From the NCBI RefSeq assembly GCF_036345915.1, contig NZ_CP107785.1, positions 1,240,001-1,304,000 of the forward strand: 64,000 nucleotides of DNA. The letters run 5' to 3'. Position numbers and translations under genes: made by a program. The stretch comes from Nocardia sp. NBC_00565 (GTDB taxonomy: Bacteria > Actinomycetota > Actinomycetes > Mycobacteriales > Mycobacteriaceae). Every line of letters begins with the position of its first letter. Within the stretch, counting starts at the first letter, position 1. The notes under the pieces were generated by a model, which had not been told where the DNA came from, did no database searches, and saw only the letters and a list, made by a program, of their open reading frames with translations. This document shows positions 1-8,487 of the stretch, in pieces.

Positions 1-402
1 AGGCCCGGTCGAACCCCACCCGGTGATGGCTGCGCTGACCAGCCGGGGATTGAGCTCATGCAGTGCGGCGGGGTCGAGACCGAGCCGGGCGGCGGACGCG
101 GGACGCATGGTGGTGACCAGCACGTCGGCCGTTCGCAGGAGTCCGCGCAGGGTCTCGGCGTCCGCGTTCTCGTGCAGGTCGAGGGTGATGCTCTTCTTAC
201 CGCGACCGAGGGCGGGCCACCCCGACAGCGCCCGCAGCCGACTGCCGGAGCGGGGTTCGACGAAGATCACTTCTGCTCCGGCATCGGCCAGGAACATGGT
301 GGCCTGTGCTCCGGGCAGGGTGGTCGACAGGTCGATCACCGTCAGGTGGTCGAGTGGTCCGGCGTTGGCGGGAGTGTCGTTGCGGGGTGGGTCAACAGTC
401 AC
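1..402 (-). CDS. Family III CoA-transferase (CaiB/BaiF), 5' part only
   Basis: This is the N-terminal 134 codons of a CaiB/BaiF CoA-transferase; the rest lies beyond the window edge. The enzyme family moves CoA between carboxylic acids. It starts at a GTG (400-402) behind a GGAGG located 7-11 bases upstream. The reading shows the Rossmann-like opening (VIDLSTTLPGAQA, then GAEVIFVEP), the TLDLHE segment and the ITGWGSTGP segment typical of the family. It closely resembles the first domain of the tandem CoA-transferase at 5899, sharing STTLPGAQA and GWGSTGP, so the two are probably paralogues. It is divergent from the thiolase-like gene at 717 and the two share the intergenic region with a candidate operator at 514-529. 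Whether it also has two domains cannot be seen. Confidence 0.88.
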   Translation of the reverse strand, partial: MTVDPPRNDTPANAGPLDHLTVIDLSTTLPGAQATMFLADAGAEVIFVEPRSGSRLRALSGWPALGRGKKSITLDLHENADAETLRGLLRTADVLVTTMRPASAARLGLDPAALHELNPRLVSAAITGWGSTGP

Positions 403-513
403 TGGTGATCCTCCGGATCAGGGTGAGTTTCCGATCGGGCGCAGGGGGATGTGGTGTGAGCCCGAGCACTACGCCGGTGGGGTGTGATCTGAATCTCAGG
501 TTATCGCTAGCTT

Positions 514-529
514 ACATAGTTCACAAGGT
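514..529. promoter_or_regulatory. Candidate TetR-type operator, copy 1
   Basis: The sequence ACATAGTTCACAAGGT matches the left arm and spacer of the perfect copy at 38764 (ACATAGTTCACTATGT) and 4 of 6 bases of its right arm. It lies between the divergent CoA-transferase (start 402) and thiolase-like gene (start 717). The rest of the 314-bp gap (403-716) holds a second small palindrome, ATTAC-TTT-GTAAT at 594-606, and no gene. Confidence 0.55.
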
Positions 530-716
530 TTAAATTCTGACCAGCAAGGCTGTGTAGATATCGGCCGATCCCTGGCAACGGGTGATCCGATAGATTACTT
601 TGTAATACAGGTGACCCAATGGCTCCGCACGCGTGTGACGCCGAGGCCTTCGGCGTGTGGTGCACGTGCCGCGCCTGAGGTTCGGCGGTTGGCGGCAACC
701 AGAATGGAGTGTTGAT

Positions 717-1910
717 GTGTCCAACGGTTTGAGGGATGTCGCGATAGTCGGCGTGGGGGCGACCCCGTACTACAAGCGCGGGGGGTCCGCGCCGCAGACG
801 AATCTGGAGTTGGCGGGCAAGGCGATCCTGGCGGCCTGCGAGGATGCCGGCATCTCGGTCAAGGAGATCGACGGTTTCGCCTATTACTCCGGCGCCGGCG
901 CTGGGTACGGCGACAAGATGGACACCGCCGATTTCATGGAGACTCTGGGCATCCCCGAGGTCACCTTCACCGCCTCGCTGACTTCTGGTGGTGGCGGCGC
1001 GGCCGGTTCGATCGGACTCGCTCGCGCGGCGATCGTCGCCGGTGACGCCACCACGGTGGTCACCGTGATGACGCTGCAGCAGCACAAGCAGCGCCTGGGC
1101 TCGGTCTTCGCGGCCAGCGCCCCGGATCCGATCAACTCCTTCCTGCAACCGTCGGGTCTGTCCGGTCCGGGCCATTTGATGTCGGTCCTGGCGCGGCGGC
1201 ACATGCATCTGTACGGCACGCGGCGCGACGCGTTCGCGGAGATCGCGATCTCGACGCGGGAGAATGCGCTCAACCGGCCCAAGGCAATTCAGAAGAAGCC
1301 GCTGACCAAGGAGGAGTACTTCAACGGCCGTATAATCGCGGATCCGCTGTGCCTCTACGACTTCTGTCTCGAGACCGAGGGGGCGGTCGCGGTGATCACC
1401 ACCAGCGCCGAGCGGGCCAAGGACCTGCGGCAGAAGCCGGTGCCGGTCGTCGCGGTCGCGCACGGCGGTCGTCGCGAGTGGGGCCGCGCCTTCGCCTGGT
1501 ACGGAATGCCGGACGAGTACTTCGCGTCCTCGGGTAACGCCCCGATCGCCAAGCGACTGTGGGACCAGTCGGGCTTGACGGCCCAGGACATCGATGTGGC
1601 ACTGCTCTACGACCACTTCACGCCGATGGTGCTGATGCAGCTCGAGGACTACGGATTCTGCGGTAAGGGTGAGGGCGGCGAGTTCGTGGAGAGCGGTGCC
1701 ATCCGGTACAAGGGCGGCTCGATCCCGGTCAACACTCACGGTGGTCAGCTGTCGGAGGCCTACATCATCGGTATGACCCACATCAAGGAGGCGGTGGAGC
1801 AGATGCGAGGCACTGCGATCAACCAAGTGGCCGATGCCGAATTCGCACTCGCCACAGGCGGACCCGCGTCCCTGCCGGTCTCCGGCCTGATCTTAGGGAG
1901 TGCGGCATGA
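717..1910 (+). CDS. Thiolase-like protein lacking the nucleophilic cysteine (Ltp2-type aldolase candidate)
   Basis: A 397-aa thiolase-superfamily protein. The GTG at 717 is chosen because GGAG lies 7 bases upstream and the protein then begins SNGLRDVAIVGVGATPY, the usual family start. Where a true thiolase has C-x-S-G it reads LTSG (within TASLTSGGGGAAGS), so the nucleophilic Cys is absent. The C-terminal NTHGGQLSEA keeps the HGG motif. The stop overlaps the start of a DUF35 gene by 4 bases. In sterol side-chain degradation, cysteine-less thiolase/DUF35 pairs such as Ltp2-ChsH2 are retro-aldolases that release acetyl- or propionyl-CoA from beta-hydroxyacyl-CoA. That role is inferred here from the pairing and the missing Cys. 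A lipid-transfer or acyl-CoA thiolase without known activity is the alternative. Confidence 0.9.
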   Translation: MSNGLRDVAIVGVGATPYYKRGGSAPQTNLELAGKAILAACEDAGISVKEIDGFAYYSGAGAGYGDKMDTADFMETLGIPEVTFTASLTSGGGGAAGSIGLARAAIVAGDATTVVTVMTLQQHKQRLGSVFAASAPDPINSFLQPSGLSGPGHLMSVLARRHMHLYGTRRDAFAEIAISTRENALNRPKAIQKKPLTKEEYFNGRIIADPLCLYDFCLETEGAVAVITTSAERAKDLRQKPVPVVAVAHGGRREWGRAFAWYGMPDEYFASSGNAPIAKRLWDQSGLTAQDIDVALLYDHFTPMVLMQLEDYGFCGKGEGGEFVESGAIRYKGGSIPVNTHGGQLSEAYIIGMTHIKEAVEQMRGTAINQVADAEFALATGGPASLPVSGLILGSAA

Positions 1911-2338
1911 GCGACGTACGTGCGACCACCTTGCCGGCCGATGCGGTCCACATCACCACCAACAGCGACACCGAGCCGTTCTGGCAGTACGCCAAAGAGG
2001 GCAAACTCGTTGCACTGCAATGCGGTTCGTGCGGGCACTTCCGGATGCCGCCTACGCCATTCTGCCCGGAATGTCAGTCCACCGAGAAGAACTGGAAAGA
2101 ACTCTCGGGCCGCGGCAGCGTCTACAGCTACGCCGTCATCCACGGCTTCCCGGGAATTCCCGACATCACCCTGGTTGGGGCGGTGGTCTCCCTCGAGGGT
2201 GCCGACGATGCCCGGCTGGTGACAAATATCGTGGACGTGGATCCGAGCGAGGTCCAGATCGGTATGGAGCTGGAGGTGACCTTCTCGCCCATTTCGGACG
2301 GCTGGCAGCTTCCGGTCTTCCGTCCGGCTCAGGGATGA
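1907..2338 (+). CDS. DUF35/OB-fold zinc-ribbon protein, partner of the thiolase-like protein
   Basis: A 143-aa protein with an N-terminal rubredoxin-like zinc ribbon (two C-x2-C pairs in LQCGSCGHFRMPPTPFCPEC) and a C-terminal OB fold (GRGSVYSYAVIHGFPGIP). It overlaps the thiolase-like gene by 4 bases (ATGA), which implies coupled translation and a 1:1 complex. Known DUF35 proteins such as the ChsH2 C-terminal domain are required for Ltp2 aldolase activity and help bind the CoA ester. No MaoC hydratase is fused to it or next to it, unlike the ChsH1-ChsH2-Ltp2 clusters. Confidence 0.93.
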   Translation: MSDVRATTLPADAVHITTNSDTEPFWQYAKEGKLVALQCGSCGHFRMPPTPFCPECQSTEKNWKELSGRGSVYSYAVIHGFPGIPDITLVGAVVSLEGADDARLVTNIVDVDPSEVQIGMELEVTFSPISDGWQLPVFRPAQG

Positions 2339-2421
2339 GAATTTCGGCGCTCTGATTCGCCGATCATGCAGTGCCGCAACGCGGGTCAGGGTTTTCCTGG
2401 CCCGCGTCGCGGCATTTCCGG

Positions 2422-2592
2422 GGTGACGACTGGGTCATCAGCGGCGAAAAGTGGTTCTCGTCCATCGCGCGCTACGCGGCCTCTTCATCGTCATGGCCGT
2501 CACCGACCTGGACGCGTCGCCCTATCGCCGGATGTCGATGTTCGTCGTGCCAGCCGAGCCGGCACTGACCGCCGTCCGAGGATCCGGGCTCA
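2422..2592 (+). pseudogene. Acyl-CoA dehydrogenase remnant
   Basis: About 57 codons of the middle of a FadE-type acyl-CoA dehydrogenase can be read: GDDWVISGEKWFSSIARYA, then after a frameshift near 2480 FIVMAVTDLDASPYRRM and SMFVVPAEP. These are the beta-domain strands that follow the flavin-binding loop. Both ends of the gene are missing, and there is no start. The fragment sits between the DUF35 gene and the 3' end of the convergent SDR gene, so a fadE gene was probably lost here by deletion. Confidence 0.75.
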
Positions 2593-3420
2593 GCGGATGG
2601 AGAAGCCCGCGTCCACGGGCAGCGAGACGCCGGTAATCCACTTCGCCTGATCGGAGACCAGGAACGCGATGGCGTCGGAGATGTCGCTCGGCTGCAGGAT
2701 CTCGATCGGCATCGCATTCTGCATCTGCGAGATGGAGTTGTCGCCGCCGGCGGCCGCCTCCTGAGCGAGCCGGCCCATCGCCTCGTTCATCGTCATGCCC
2801 GACGCGACGCCGGTCGGGTGCACGATGTTGACCCGAATCGAGTGCTCCGCCAGCGACGCGGCGTACTGCTTGCAGATACCGACCAGACCCCACTTGGACG
2901 CGGTGTAGGCCAGCGCGGCGGTGTTCAGGCTCGGGGTGGGGCGCACCCCTGCCGTCGATCCGGTGAACACGACCGAACCACCCCGACCGCCGGAAATGAT
3001 GTGCGGCACAGCGGCATTCACCACGTGGAAGCCACCGCTCAGGTTGGTCGACACCACGTCCTGCCACATCTGGGCATAGTCGTCGGGGCCGTCGCTGAGC
3101 CGGACGATGCCGGCATTGGACAGCACGATGTCGATCCGTCCGAAAGTCTCGAAACCACGGTCGACCGCCGCCCGGGTCGCGGCGGCATCGCGAACGTCGG
3201 TCTCGACCGCGACGATCCGGCGTCCGAGCGCCTCGACCTGGGCGACTGTTTCCTTCAGGTCCGCGGGGGTGGCATTGGGGTAGTCCATGGTGTCGATGTC
3301 TGCGCAGATGTCGAGGGCGATGATGTCGGCACCCTCGCTCGCCAGGCGCAGCGCGTGCGAGCGGCCCTGTCCCCGTGCGGCTCCAGTGATCAGGGCGACT
3401 TTGCCTTCGAGACCGGTCAT
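2590..3420 (-). CDS. Mycofactocin-type SDR family oxidoreductase
   Basis: A 276-aa short-chain dehydrogenase. ATG at 3420 is preceded by GGAGGACCACC. The NAD-binding motif TGAARGQG is at residues 12-19, NAG at 102-104, and the catalytic set is S155, Y172 and K176 (YTASK). After the second strand it has the extra segment LDICADIDTMDYPNATP, which marks the mycofactocin-coupled SDR subfamily; these keep NAD(H) bound and pass electrons to mycofactocin. Likely role: oxidation of a secondary alcohol in the catabolic pathway. A palindrome at 3506-3521 precedes it. Nothing in the window encodes mycofactocin synthesis, which would have to be elsewhere. Confidence 0.92.
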   Translation of the reverse strand: MTGLEGKVALITGAARGQGRSHALRLASEGADIIALDICADIDTMDYPNATPADLKETVAQVEALGRRIVAVETDVRDAAATRAAVDRGFETFGRIDIVLSNAGIVRLSDGPDDYAQMWQDVVSTNLSGGFHVVNAAVPHIISGGRGGSVVFTGSTAGVRPTPSLNTAALAYTASKWGLVGICKQYAASLAEHSIRVNIVHPTGVASGMTMNEAMGRLAQEAAAGGDNSISQMQNAMPIEILQPSDISDAIAFLVSDQAKWITGVSLPVDAGFSIR

Positions 3421-3505
3421 GGTGGTCCTCCGTCGATTCGACACGGGATTGCCGCGGGAGGGCCCCGTGTGCGGGGTGTCAATGCATACGTCGCATGCGA
3501 GATTA

Positions 3506-3521
3506 AGGTAACCCACTAGGT
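3506..3521. promoter_or_regulatory. Candidate TetR-type operator, copy 2 (degenerate)
   Basis: On the minus strand the sequence reads ACCTAGTGGGTTACCT, matching 10 of 16 bases of ACATAGTGAACTATGT. It also contains TAACC-5-GGTTA as a separate inverted repeat (3509-3523). It lies upstream of the SDR start at 3420. Confidence 0.4.
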
Positions 3522-3534
3522 TATCTACGTGCAA

Positions 3535-4149
3535 TCACTTCTTAGTCGGCTGAGCTGAGCGCACAATCACATCGACCAGCGGGGCGACATGCTCGCCGGG
3601 GTGTGTGCGGGCATGGGCGCGCTCCTCCTGTGAGCACGAGAGCGTATGCATCAGCACCGCGCCGAACAGAGACTCGAGCAGGGGCTTGTGGGCGGTGTCC
3701 GCCGACATCTCCCCGCGCTCGACGGCCCGGGCGAAGGCTCCCGTTGCCGACGCCCGCAGCGCCTTCACGATGCGCTGCTGGAACGGCCGCAGATCGGTCA
3801 ACTCGGCGGTGACATCGATGCTGATCCGCAGGGTCGCCCAGCCGACCGGGTCGAGGAAGTGTTCGAGCAGTGCGGTGGCCAGCGCAGTCAAATCGCCGGT
3901 CAGGGAGCCGGTGTCGACGTTGACACGTAAGGTCAGCGCCACCGATTCGACGCTGTCGAGCAGCAGTTGCTCCTTGTTCGCCCAGCGCAGATAGAGCGCG
4001 GATTTCCCGACGCCGGCGCGTCTAGCGACGCCCTGCATGGTGAAGGCTCCCCATCCGAGCCTGGCGTACTCGAGCAGCGCCGCCGTCATCAGCTTCTCGT
4101 CCAGTTCAGGGTCACGCGGGCGTCCGAGTGGTGTGGCTTGCCGGCCCAT
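3535..4149 (-). CDS. TetR/AcrR family regulator, candidate regulator of the island
   Basis: A 204-aa TetR protein. ATG 4149 has GGAGAG 6-11 bases upstream; a further in-frame start at 4197 is unlikely. The N-terminal HTH reads TMQGVARRAGVGKSALYLRWANKEQLL (given here only as landmark; helix-turn-helix around residues 40-65), followed by an all-helical ligand-binding domain. It is divergent from the aldehyde dehydrogenase, and the shared gap carries an operator-like sequence at 4291-4306. Versions of this site recur at seven other promoters of the island, so this protein is the best candidate repressor, probably released by an acyl-CoA pathway intermediate. That is inference from position; the second TetR at 16676 has a different site. 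Confidence 0.92.
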   Translation of the reverse strand: MGRQATPLGRPRDPELDEKLMTAALLEYARLGWGAFTMQGVARRAGVGKSALYLRWANKEQLLLDSVESVALTLRVNVDTGSLTGDLTALATALLEHFLDPVGWATLRISIDVTAELTDLRPFQQRIVKALRASATGAFARAVERGEMSADTAHKPLLESLFGAVLMHTLSCSQEERAHARTHPGEHVAPLVDVIVRSAQPTKK

Positions 4150-4290
4150 GTGGTTTCTCTCCTCGATGCAACTGTCCGCGCGTTCGTATCGAATCAACCA
4201 ATCACAGTCGACTGCCTGAGCAATCCCGCGGTATTCAATATTTTGCTACTTGCAGACACATTGAGTCCGTAATACTGTGTGAGCTGCACA

Positions 4291-4306
4291 ACATAGATAA
4301 CTAAGA
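4291..4306. promoter_or_regulatory. Candidate TetR-type operator, copy 3
   Basis: ACATAGATAACTAAGA matches 12 of 16 bases of the perfect copy at 26241. It sits between the divergent TetR gene (start 4149) and the aldehyde dehydrogenase (start near 4354), the classic place for an autoregulatory operator. Confidence 0.5.
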
Positions 4307-4353
4307 TGGCGTTGTCATCTCATCCGATCGCAGCGAAGCGAAGTGACGAATCC

Positions 4354-5817
4354 ATGACCAGTCAGGCAATCGACACCACCAGGCCCACCGTGCACCTCCG
4401 CATCGGTACCGAGCGGATCGCGACCGGATCGGGCGGGGTCCATGAGCACGTCAACCCCGTCGACGGCACGGTAGACGCGCGGATCCCGCTGGCAGGTCCG
4501 GCCGAGGTCGACCAGGCAGCGCGGGCGGCGCACGACGCCTTCGCCGACTGGCGCCGCACCCGGCCGGCCGAGCGGCGGCAGATGTTGACCAGGCTCGCCG
4601 ATCTGATCGAGGCCAACGCCGAAGAGTTCGCTCGCCTGGGCGCGCTCGACAACGGCACCCCCATTCCGGTCGCGGCCGGTCTGGTCGCGTCGTCGATCGA
4701 GTGGACGCGCTACTACGCGGGCTGGGTGGACAAGCTCACCTCGGAGGTCACCGGATCGTTCGGCCCGGACGGAGAGTTCTCCTACTCGCTCGGGCAGCCG
4801 TACGGCGTGATCGGTGTGATCATCACCTGGAACGGCCCGCTGATCTCGCTCGCGATGAAGATTCCGGCCGCTCTGGCGGCGGGAAATACAGTGGTGGTCA
4901 AGCCCTCCGAGCTGACTCCCTTCACCGCGGAGCTCTTCGCCGATCTCGTCGAGCAGGCCGGCATACCGGCCGGTGTGGTCAACATTCTGCCCGGCGCGCC
5001 CGCGGCCGGCGCGGCACTCGTCGAGCACCCGCTGGTCAAAAAGGTGACCTTTACCGGAGGTCCCGATACCGCGCGCAAGATCCTGCACAGCTGCGCCGAC
5101 CTGATGAAGCCGTCGGTGCTCGAGCTCGGCGGCAAATCGGCGAACATCGTGTTCGCGGACGCCGACCTCGACCAGGCCTGCTCGCACGGCACGATGATGT
5201 CCATCGGTGCGCTCAGCGGCCAAGGCTGCGCACTTCCGACCCGAATGTTGGTGCAGGACAGCATCTATGAGGAGATGATCGGGCGCGTCAAGGCGTTCGC
5301 CGGATTCATCGCCGTCGGCGACCCGCTGGCCGAAGGGACCGTATCCGGGCCTGTCGTCAACGAGGCGGCACTGCACCGGATCCTCGGCATGATCGAGCGC
5401 GCCCAAGCGGACGGCGCGCGTCTGGTCACCGGTGGCCATCGGATCGGCGGCGAGTTGGCCGACGGATTCTTCATCGAGCCGACCGTGTTCGCCGACGTCG
5501 ATCCGCAGTCCGAACTCGCCCAGAAAGAGGTGTTCGGCCCGGTGCTGGCCATCACCCCGTTCGCGACCGAGCAGGAGGCGATCGAGATCGCCAACAGCAG
5601 CGAGTACGGCCTGTCGGGCTACATCCAGACCAACGACCTGCGCCGGGCGCACCGGGTCGCGGAGGAACTGATCACCGGCGAGGTTCTGATCAACGGCGCG
5701 ATGAACCTCGGTGTCAACCGCGCGTTTGGCGGCGTCGGCCTCAGCGGCCTGGGCAAGGAAGGCGGCCGCCAGGGCATCGAGGAGTTCCTTCGGCTCAAGA
5801 ACATCGCCATCGCTTGA
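4354..5817 (+). CDS. Aldehyde dehydrogenase (NAD(P)+-dependent)
   Basis: A 487-aa aldehyde dehydrogenase that oxidises an aldehyde to the acid. The catalytic set is visible: N160 (TWNGP), E257 (ELGGKS) and C292 (GQGC), with the coenzyme motif FTGG at 233-236. The start at 4354 (MTSQAIDTT) is preferred over the in-frame ATG at 4306 because the latter overlaps the operator; neither has a strong ribosome site. It is divergent from the TetR gene and followed 81 bases later by the tandem CoA-transferase. Likely role: turning an aldehyde from side-chain or ring oxidation into the acid that the ligases or CoA-transferases activate. The substrate is unknown. Confidence 0.92.
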   Translation: MTSQAIDTTRPTVHLRIGTERIATGSGGVHEHVNPVDGTVDARIPLAGPAEVDQAARAAHDAFADWRRTRPAERRQMLTRLADLIEANAEEFARLGALDNGTPIPVAAGLVASSIEWTRYYAGWVDKLTSEVTGSFGPDGEFSYSLGQPYGVIGVIITWNGPLISLAMKIPAALAAGNTVVVKPSELTPFTAELFADLVEQAGIPAGVVNILPGAPAAGAALVEHPLVKKVTFTGGPDTARKILHSCADLMKPSVLELGGKSANIVFADADLDQACSHGTMMSIGALSGQGCALPTRMLVQDSIYEEMIGRVKAFAGFIAVGDPLAEGTVSGPVVNEAALHRILGMIERAQADGARLVTGGHRIGGELADGFFIEPTVFADVDPQSELAQKEVFGPVLAITPFATEQEAIEIANSSEYGLSGYIQTNDLRRAHRVAEELITGEVLINGAMNLGVNRAFGGVGLSGLGKEGGRQGIEEFLRLKNIAIA

Positions 5818-5898
5818 CCTTTCGCCACGCCCGTCGCCACGACGACGGGCGTGGCGTGGCACTGCGGTGCCGATTATTTTGTGACGAAAGGATTCACC

Positions 5899-8367
5899 GT
5901 GACGACAGGACCGGACCACGTAACCAGCTCGGGTCCCCTTGCGGACCTGGTGGTCGTCGACCTCTCGACCACGTTGCCCGGCGCGCAGGCGAGCCAGTTT
6001 CTGGCGGACTGCGGCGCAGACGTCATCATGGTCGAGCCGCCCGGTGGCAGCGACCTGCGCAACCTCGCGGGCTGGCCCGGGCTGCTGCGCGGCAAGCGCA
6101 GCGTCACTCTGGACGTGCGTGCGGACGGCGACCTCGCCTCGCTGCGCGCGCTGCTCAGCACTGCGGACGTGCTGATCACGACGATGCGGCCGACCTCGGC
6201 GGCCCGGATCGGGCTCACCGCGCAGACGGTGGCGCAGAAGTATCCGCGACTGGTCTGGGCGTCGATCACCGGTTGGGGGAGCACCGGTCCATGGAAGGAC
6301 TACAAGGGCTGGGAAGGCCTCGTCATGGCCAAGACCGGGGTCATGTTCGAGAAGCGTCAGCTGACCACCCGGCCGGGACCTGCGTTCGTCACCGCGCCCT
6401 ACGCCTGTTTCGGGGCGTCACAGGCTGCCGTTCACGGCGTCCTCGCCGCGCTGATCGAGCGCATGTCGAGCGGGTATGGGCAGGTCGTCGAATCCAACCT
6501 GGTGACCGGGATGGGGGCGATGGACCCCTACAACTGGTTCTACGAGATGGTCCTCGAGCGCTACCCGGACGCCTTCAGCCCGATGGATGTGGCCTACGAC
6601 GACGACGGGCGCCCACAGGCATACCTGATCTATGCCCTGCTGATCGCGGCAACGAAAGACGGGCGCTGGCTGCAGTTCGCGCAGACCGCGCCCCGGTTGA
6701 TGCAGGCGTGGCTCACCGAACTCGATCTCGTGAAGGAACTGGCCGACTCGAAGTGGACCGGCTTCCCGATGCTGCCGACCGCCGAACTCCGCGCGGAGTT
6801 CTGGGAAATGATGCTCGATCGTGTCGGCGCCCGCTCGTTCGAGGAATGGCAGCAGGTCTTCGAGACCAACCACGACATCAGCGCCGAGGCCTTCCGCACA
6901 CCCGACGAGGCGCTGGACCACCCGCAGGTCGTGGCCGACGGTCGAGCCGTCACCGTCGACAATCCTGGTATCGGTCCGGTCCGCCAACCGTCGACCCTCA
7001 TCCACACCGACGGCAGGCCGCTGACTGCGCTGCGTCCGGCACCGCTGCCGGGCCAGCACGATGACGAAGTGCGGGCCACGATCGCCGCGGCCGTGTCGAC
7101 CTCGGCCGCGGGCGCCACCGCGCCGGCGGAGTTGCCGCTCAACGGTGTGACGGTCCTCGAATTCGGCACCATGTTCGCCGGTCCCTACGGCGCGACCATC
7201 CTCGGTGATCTCGGGGCCAGAGTGATCAAGATCGAACCGGTCGCGGGCGACAACATTCGTAATCTCGTGGCCTTCCACGAGGCTGGTGGAGCCAAAGTGC
7301 TGCAGGGCAAGGAAAGCGTCGCGGTCGATCTCACGACACCCACAGGACTCGAGCTCGTATACGAACTGGTCAAGCGCAGCAACATTGTGCTGCAATGCTT
7401 TCGGGGCGCGGCCGCGGAGCGAACGCAGATCGACGAGACGACACTCAAGGCGATCAATCCGGACCTCGTGTATCTGAGCACCCCTGGGTACGGCGTCGAG
7501 GGTCCGTACGCCGCCCGGCCCGCCTATGCCCCCTCAATAGGCGCGGCGACCGGACTGTCAGCGGTCGACGGTCGTGACGCCGCGAACGCGCCGGGCGACC
7601 GAGCGGCATTGCGTGCCGGAGCGCGGACCCTGCACGCGGCCGGTGCGGTGCCGGCCGTCCAATCCGACGGCATCGCCGCCCTGGGTGTCGCCTCTGCGAT
7701 GCTGGTGGGCCTCTACGCCAAGCGCAACGGGGTCGAACTCTCGAATATGGTCACCACCATGCTCGGCACCGTGCATCAGGCGCTGATCTCCTACAACACC
7801 AGCTACGAGGGTCGGCCGGAGATCGCGTCTGCGGATGCGCAGTTCTACGGGCTCGGCGCGCTCTACCGGATGTACCAGGCCGCTGACGGCTGGGTCTTCC
7901 TGGCGGCGCCGCTGCCCGGTGAATGGAAGGCGGTGGTGAAGGCGCTGTCACCCTATGCCGATCTGGCCTCCGACGCGCGGTTCTCCACCCCGCAGGGCCG
8001 CCGCGACGACGATGCGGCCCTCGCGGACGTGCTCGAGGGCGTGTTCGCGGGCAAGGGAAAACAGCAATGGGAGGACGAACTCGCGTCCCTCGACGTGGGT
8101 TGTGTCGCGATCCTCGAACGCAACTCCGAGTCGGCGCTGCAGTCCGATCCGTTCTTCGAGGCCGGCTATAGCGTCGAAGCGGTCAGCCCGATCTTCGACG
8201 AGCACCGTCGACTGGCCCCGCTCACCCGCTTCTCGCGCTCGCGCACCAAGGCCGACGCGGGCTGCACCATCGGCCAGCACACCCGTGCGGTACTCCGCGA
8301 GATCGGGGTGGGGGAGGAGCGCATCGACGAGCTGGTCGAGCTCGGAGTCATCGCCTGCGACAACTGA
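5899..8367 (+). CDS. Tandem two-domain family III CoA-transferase (CaiB/BaiF)
   Basis: An 822-aa protein made of two CaiB/BaiF domains, about residues 10-390 and 415-815; the usual family protein has about 400 residues. GTG 5899 follows AAAGGA by six bases. Domain 2 has the family's catalytic aspartate as D590 (VQSDGIAALG). In domain 1 the same place in the motif is Y168 (TAPYACFGASQ), so by my alignment only the second half may be a transferase. CaiB enzymes work as intertwined dimers, and a fused pair could fold as a pseudo-dimer with one active site. Its first domain resembles the fragment at 1-402. It is probably in an operon with the ALDH and the ligase at 8488. Confidence 0.9.
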   Translation: MTTGPDHVTSSGPLADLVVVDLSTTLPGAQASQFLADCGADVIMVEPPGGSDLRNLAGWPGLLRGKRSVTLDVRADGDLASLRALLSTADVLITTMRPTSAARIGLTAQTVAQKYPRLVWASITGWGSTGPWKDYKGWEGLVMAKTGVMFEKRQLTTRPGPAFVTAPYACFGASQAAVHGVLAALIERMSSGYGQVVESNLVTGMGAMDPYNWFYEMVLERYPDAFSPMDVAYDDDGRPQAYLIYALLIAATKDGRWLQFAQTAPRLMQAWLTELDLVKELADSKWTGFPMLPTAELRAEFWEMMLDRVGARSFEEWQQVFETNHDISAEAFRTPDEALDHPQVVADGRAVTVDNPGIGPVRQPSTLIHTDGRPLTALRPAPLPGQHDDEVRATIAAAVSTSAAGATAPAELPLNGVTVLEFGTMFAGPYGATILGDLGARVIKIEPVAGDNIRNLVAFHEAGGAKVLQGKESVAVDLTTPTGLELVYELVKRSNIVLQCFRGAAAERTQIDETTLKAINPDLVYLSTPGYGVEGPYAARPAYAPSIGAATGLSAVDGRDAANAPGDRAALRAGARTLHAAGAVPAVQSDGIAALGVASAMLVGLYAKRNGVELSNMVTTMLGTVHQALISYNTSYEGRPEIASADAQFYGLGALYRMYQAADGWVFLAAPLPGEWKAVVKALSPYADLASDARFSTPQGRRDDDAALADVLEGVFAGKGKQQWEDELASLDVGCVAILERNSESALQSDPFFEAGYSVEAVSPIFDEHRRLAPLTRFSRSRTKADAGCTIGQHTRAVLREIGVGEERIDELVELGVIACDN

Positions 8368-8487
8368 ATTGTCGCTGGCACGCGGGCGCCAGGCCGGGCG
8401 CCCGCAGCCTGACAGAGCGCCGACCTACGCGAACCTCGCGGCGCAGCGCCGGTCGGCTCCTGAAGCACGAGAAGGAAGAGACCCGGG

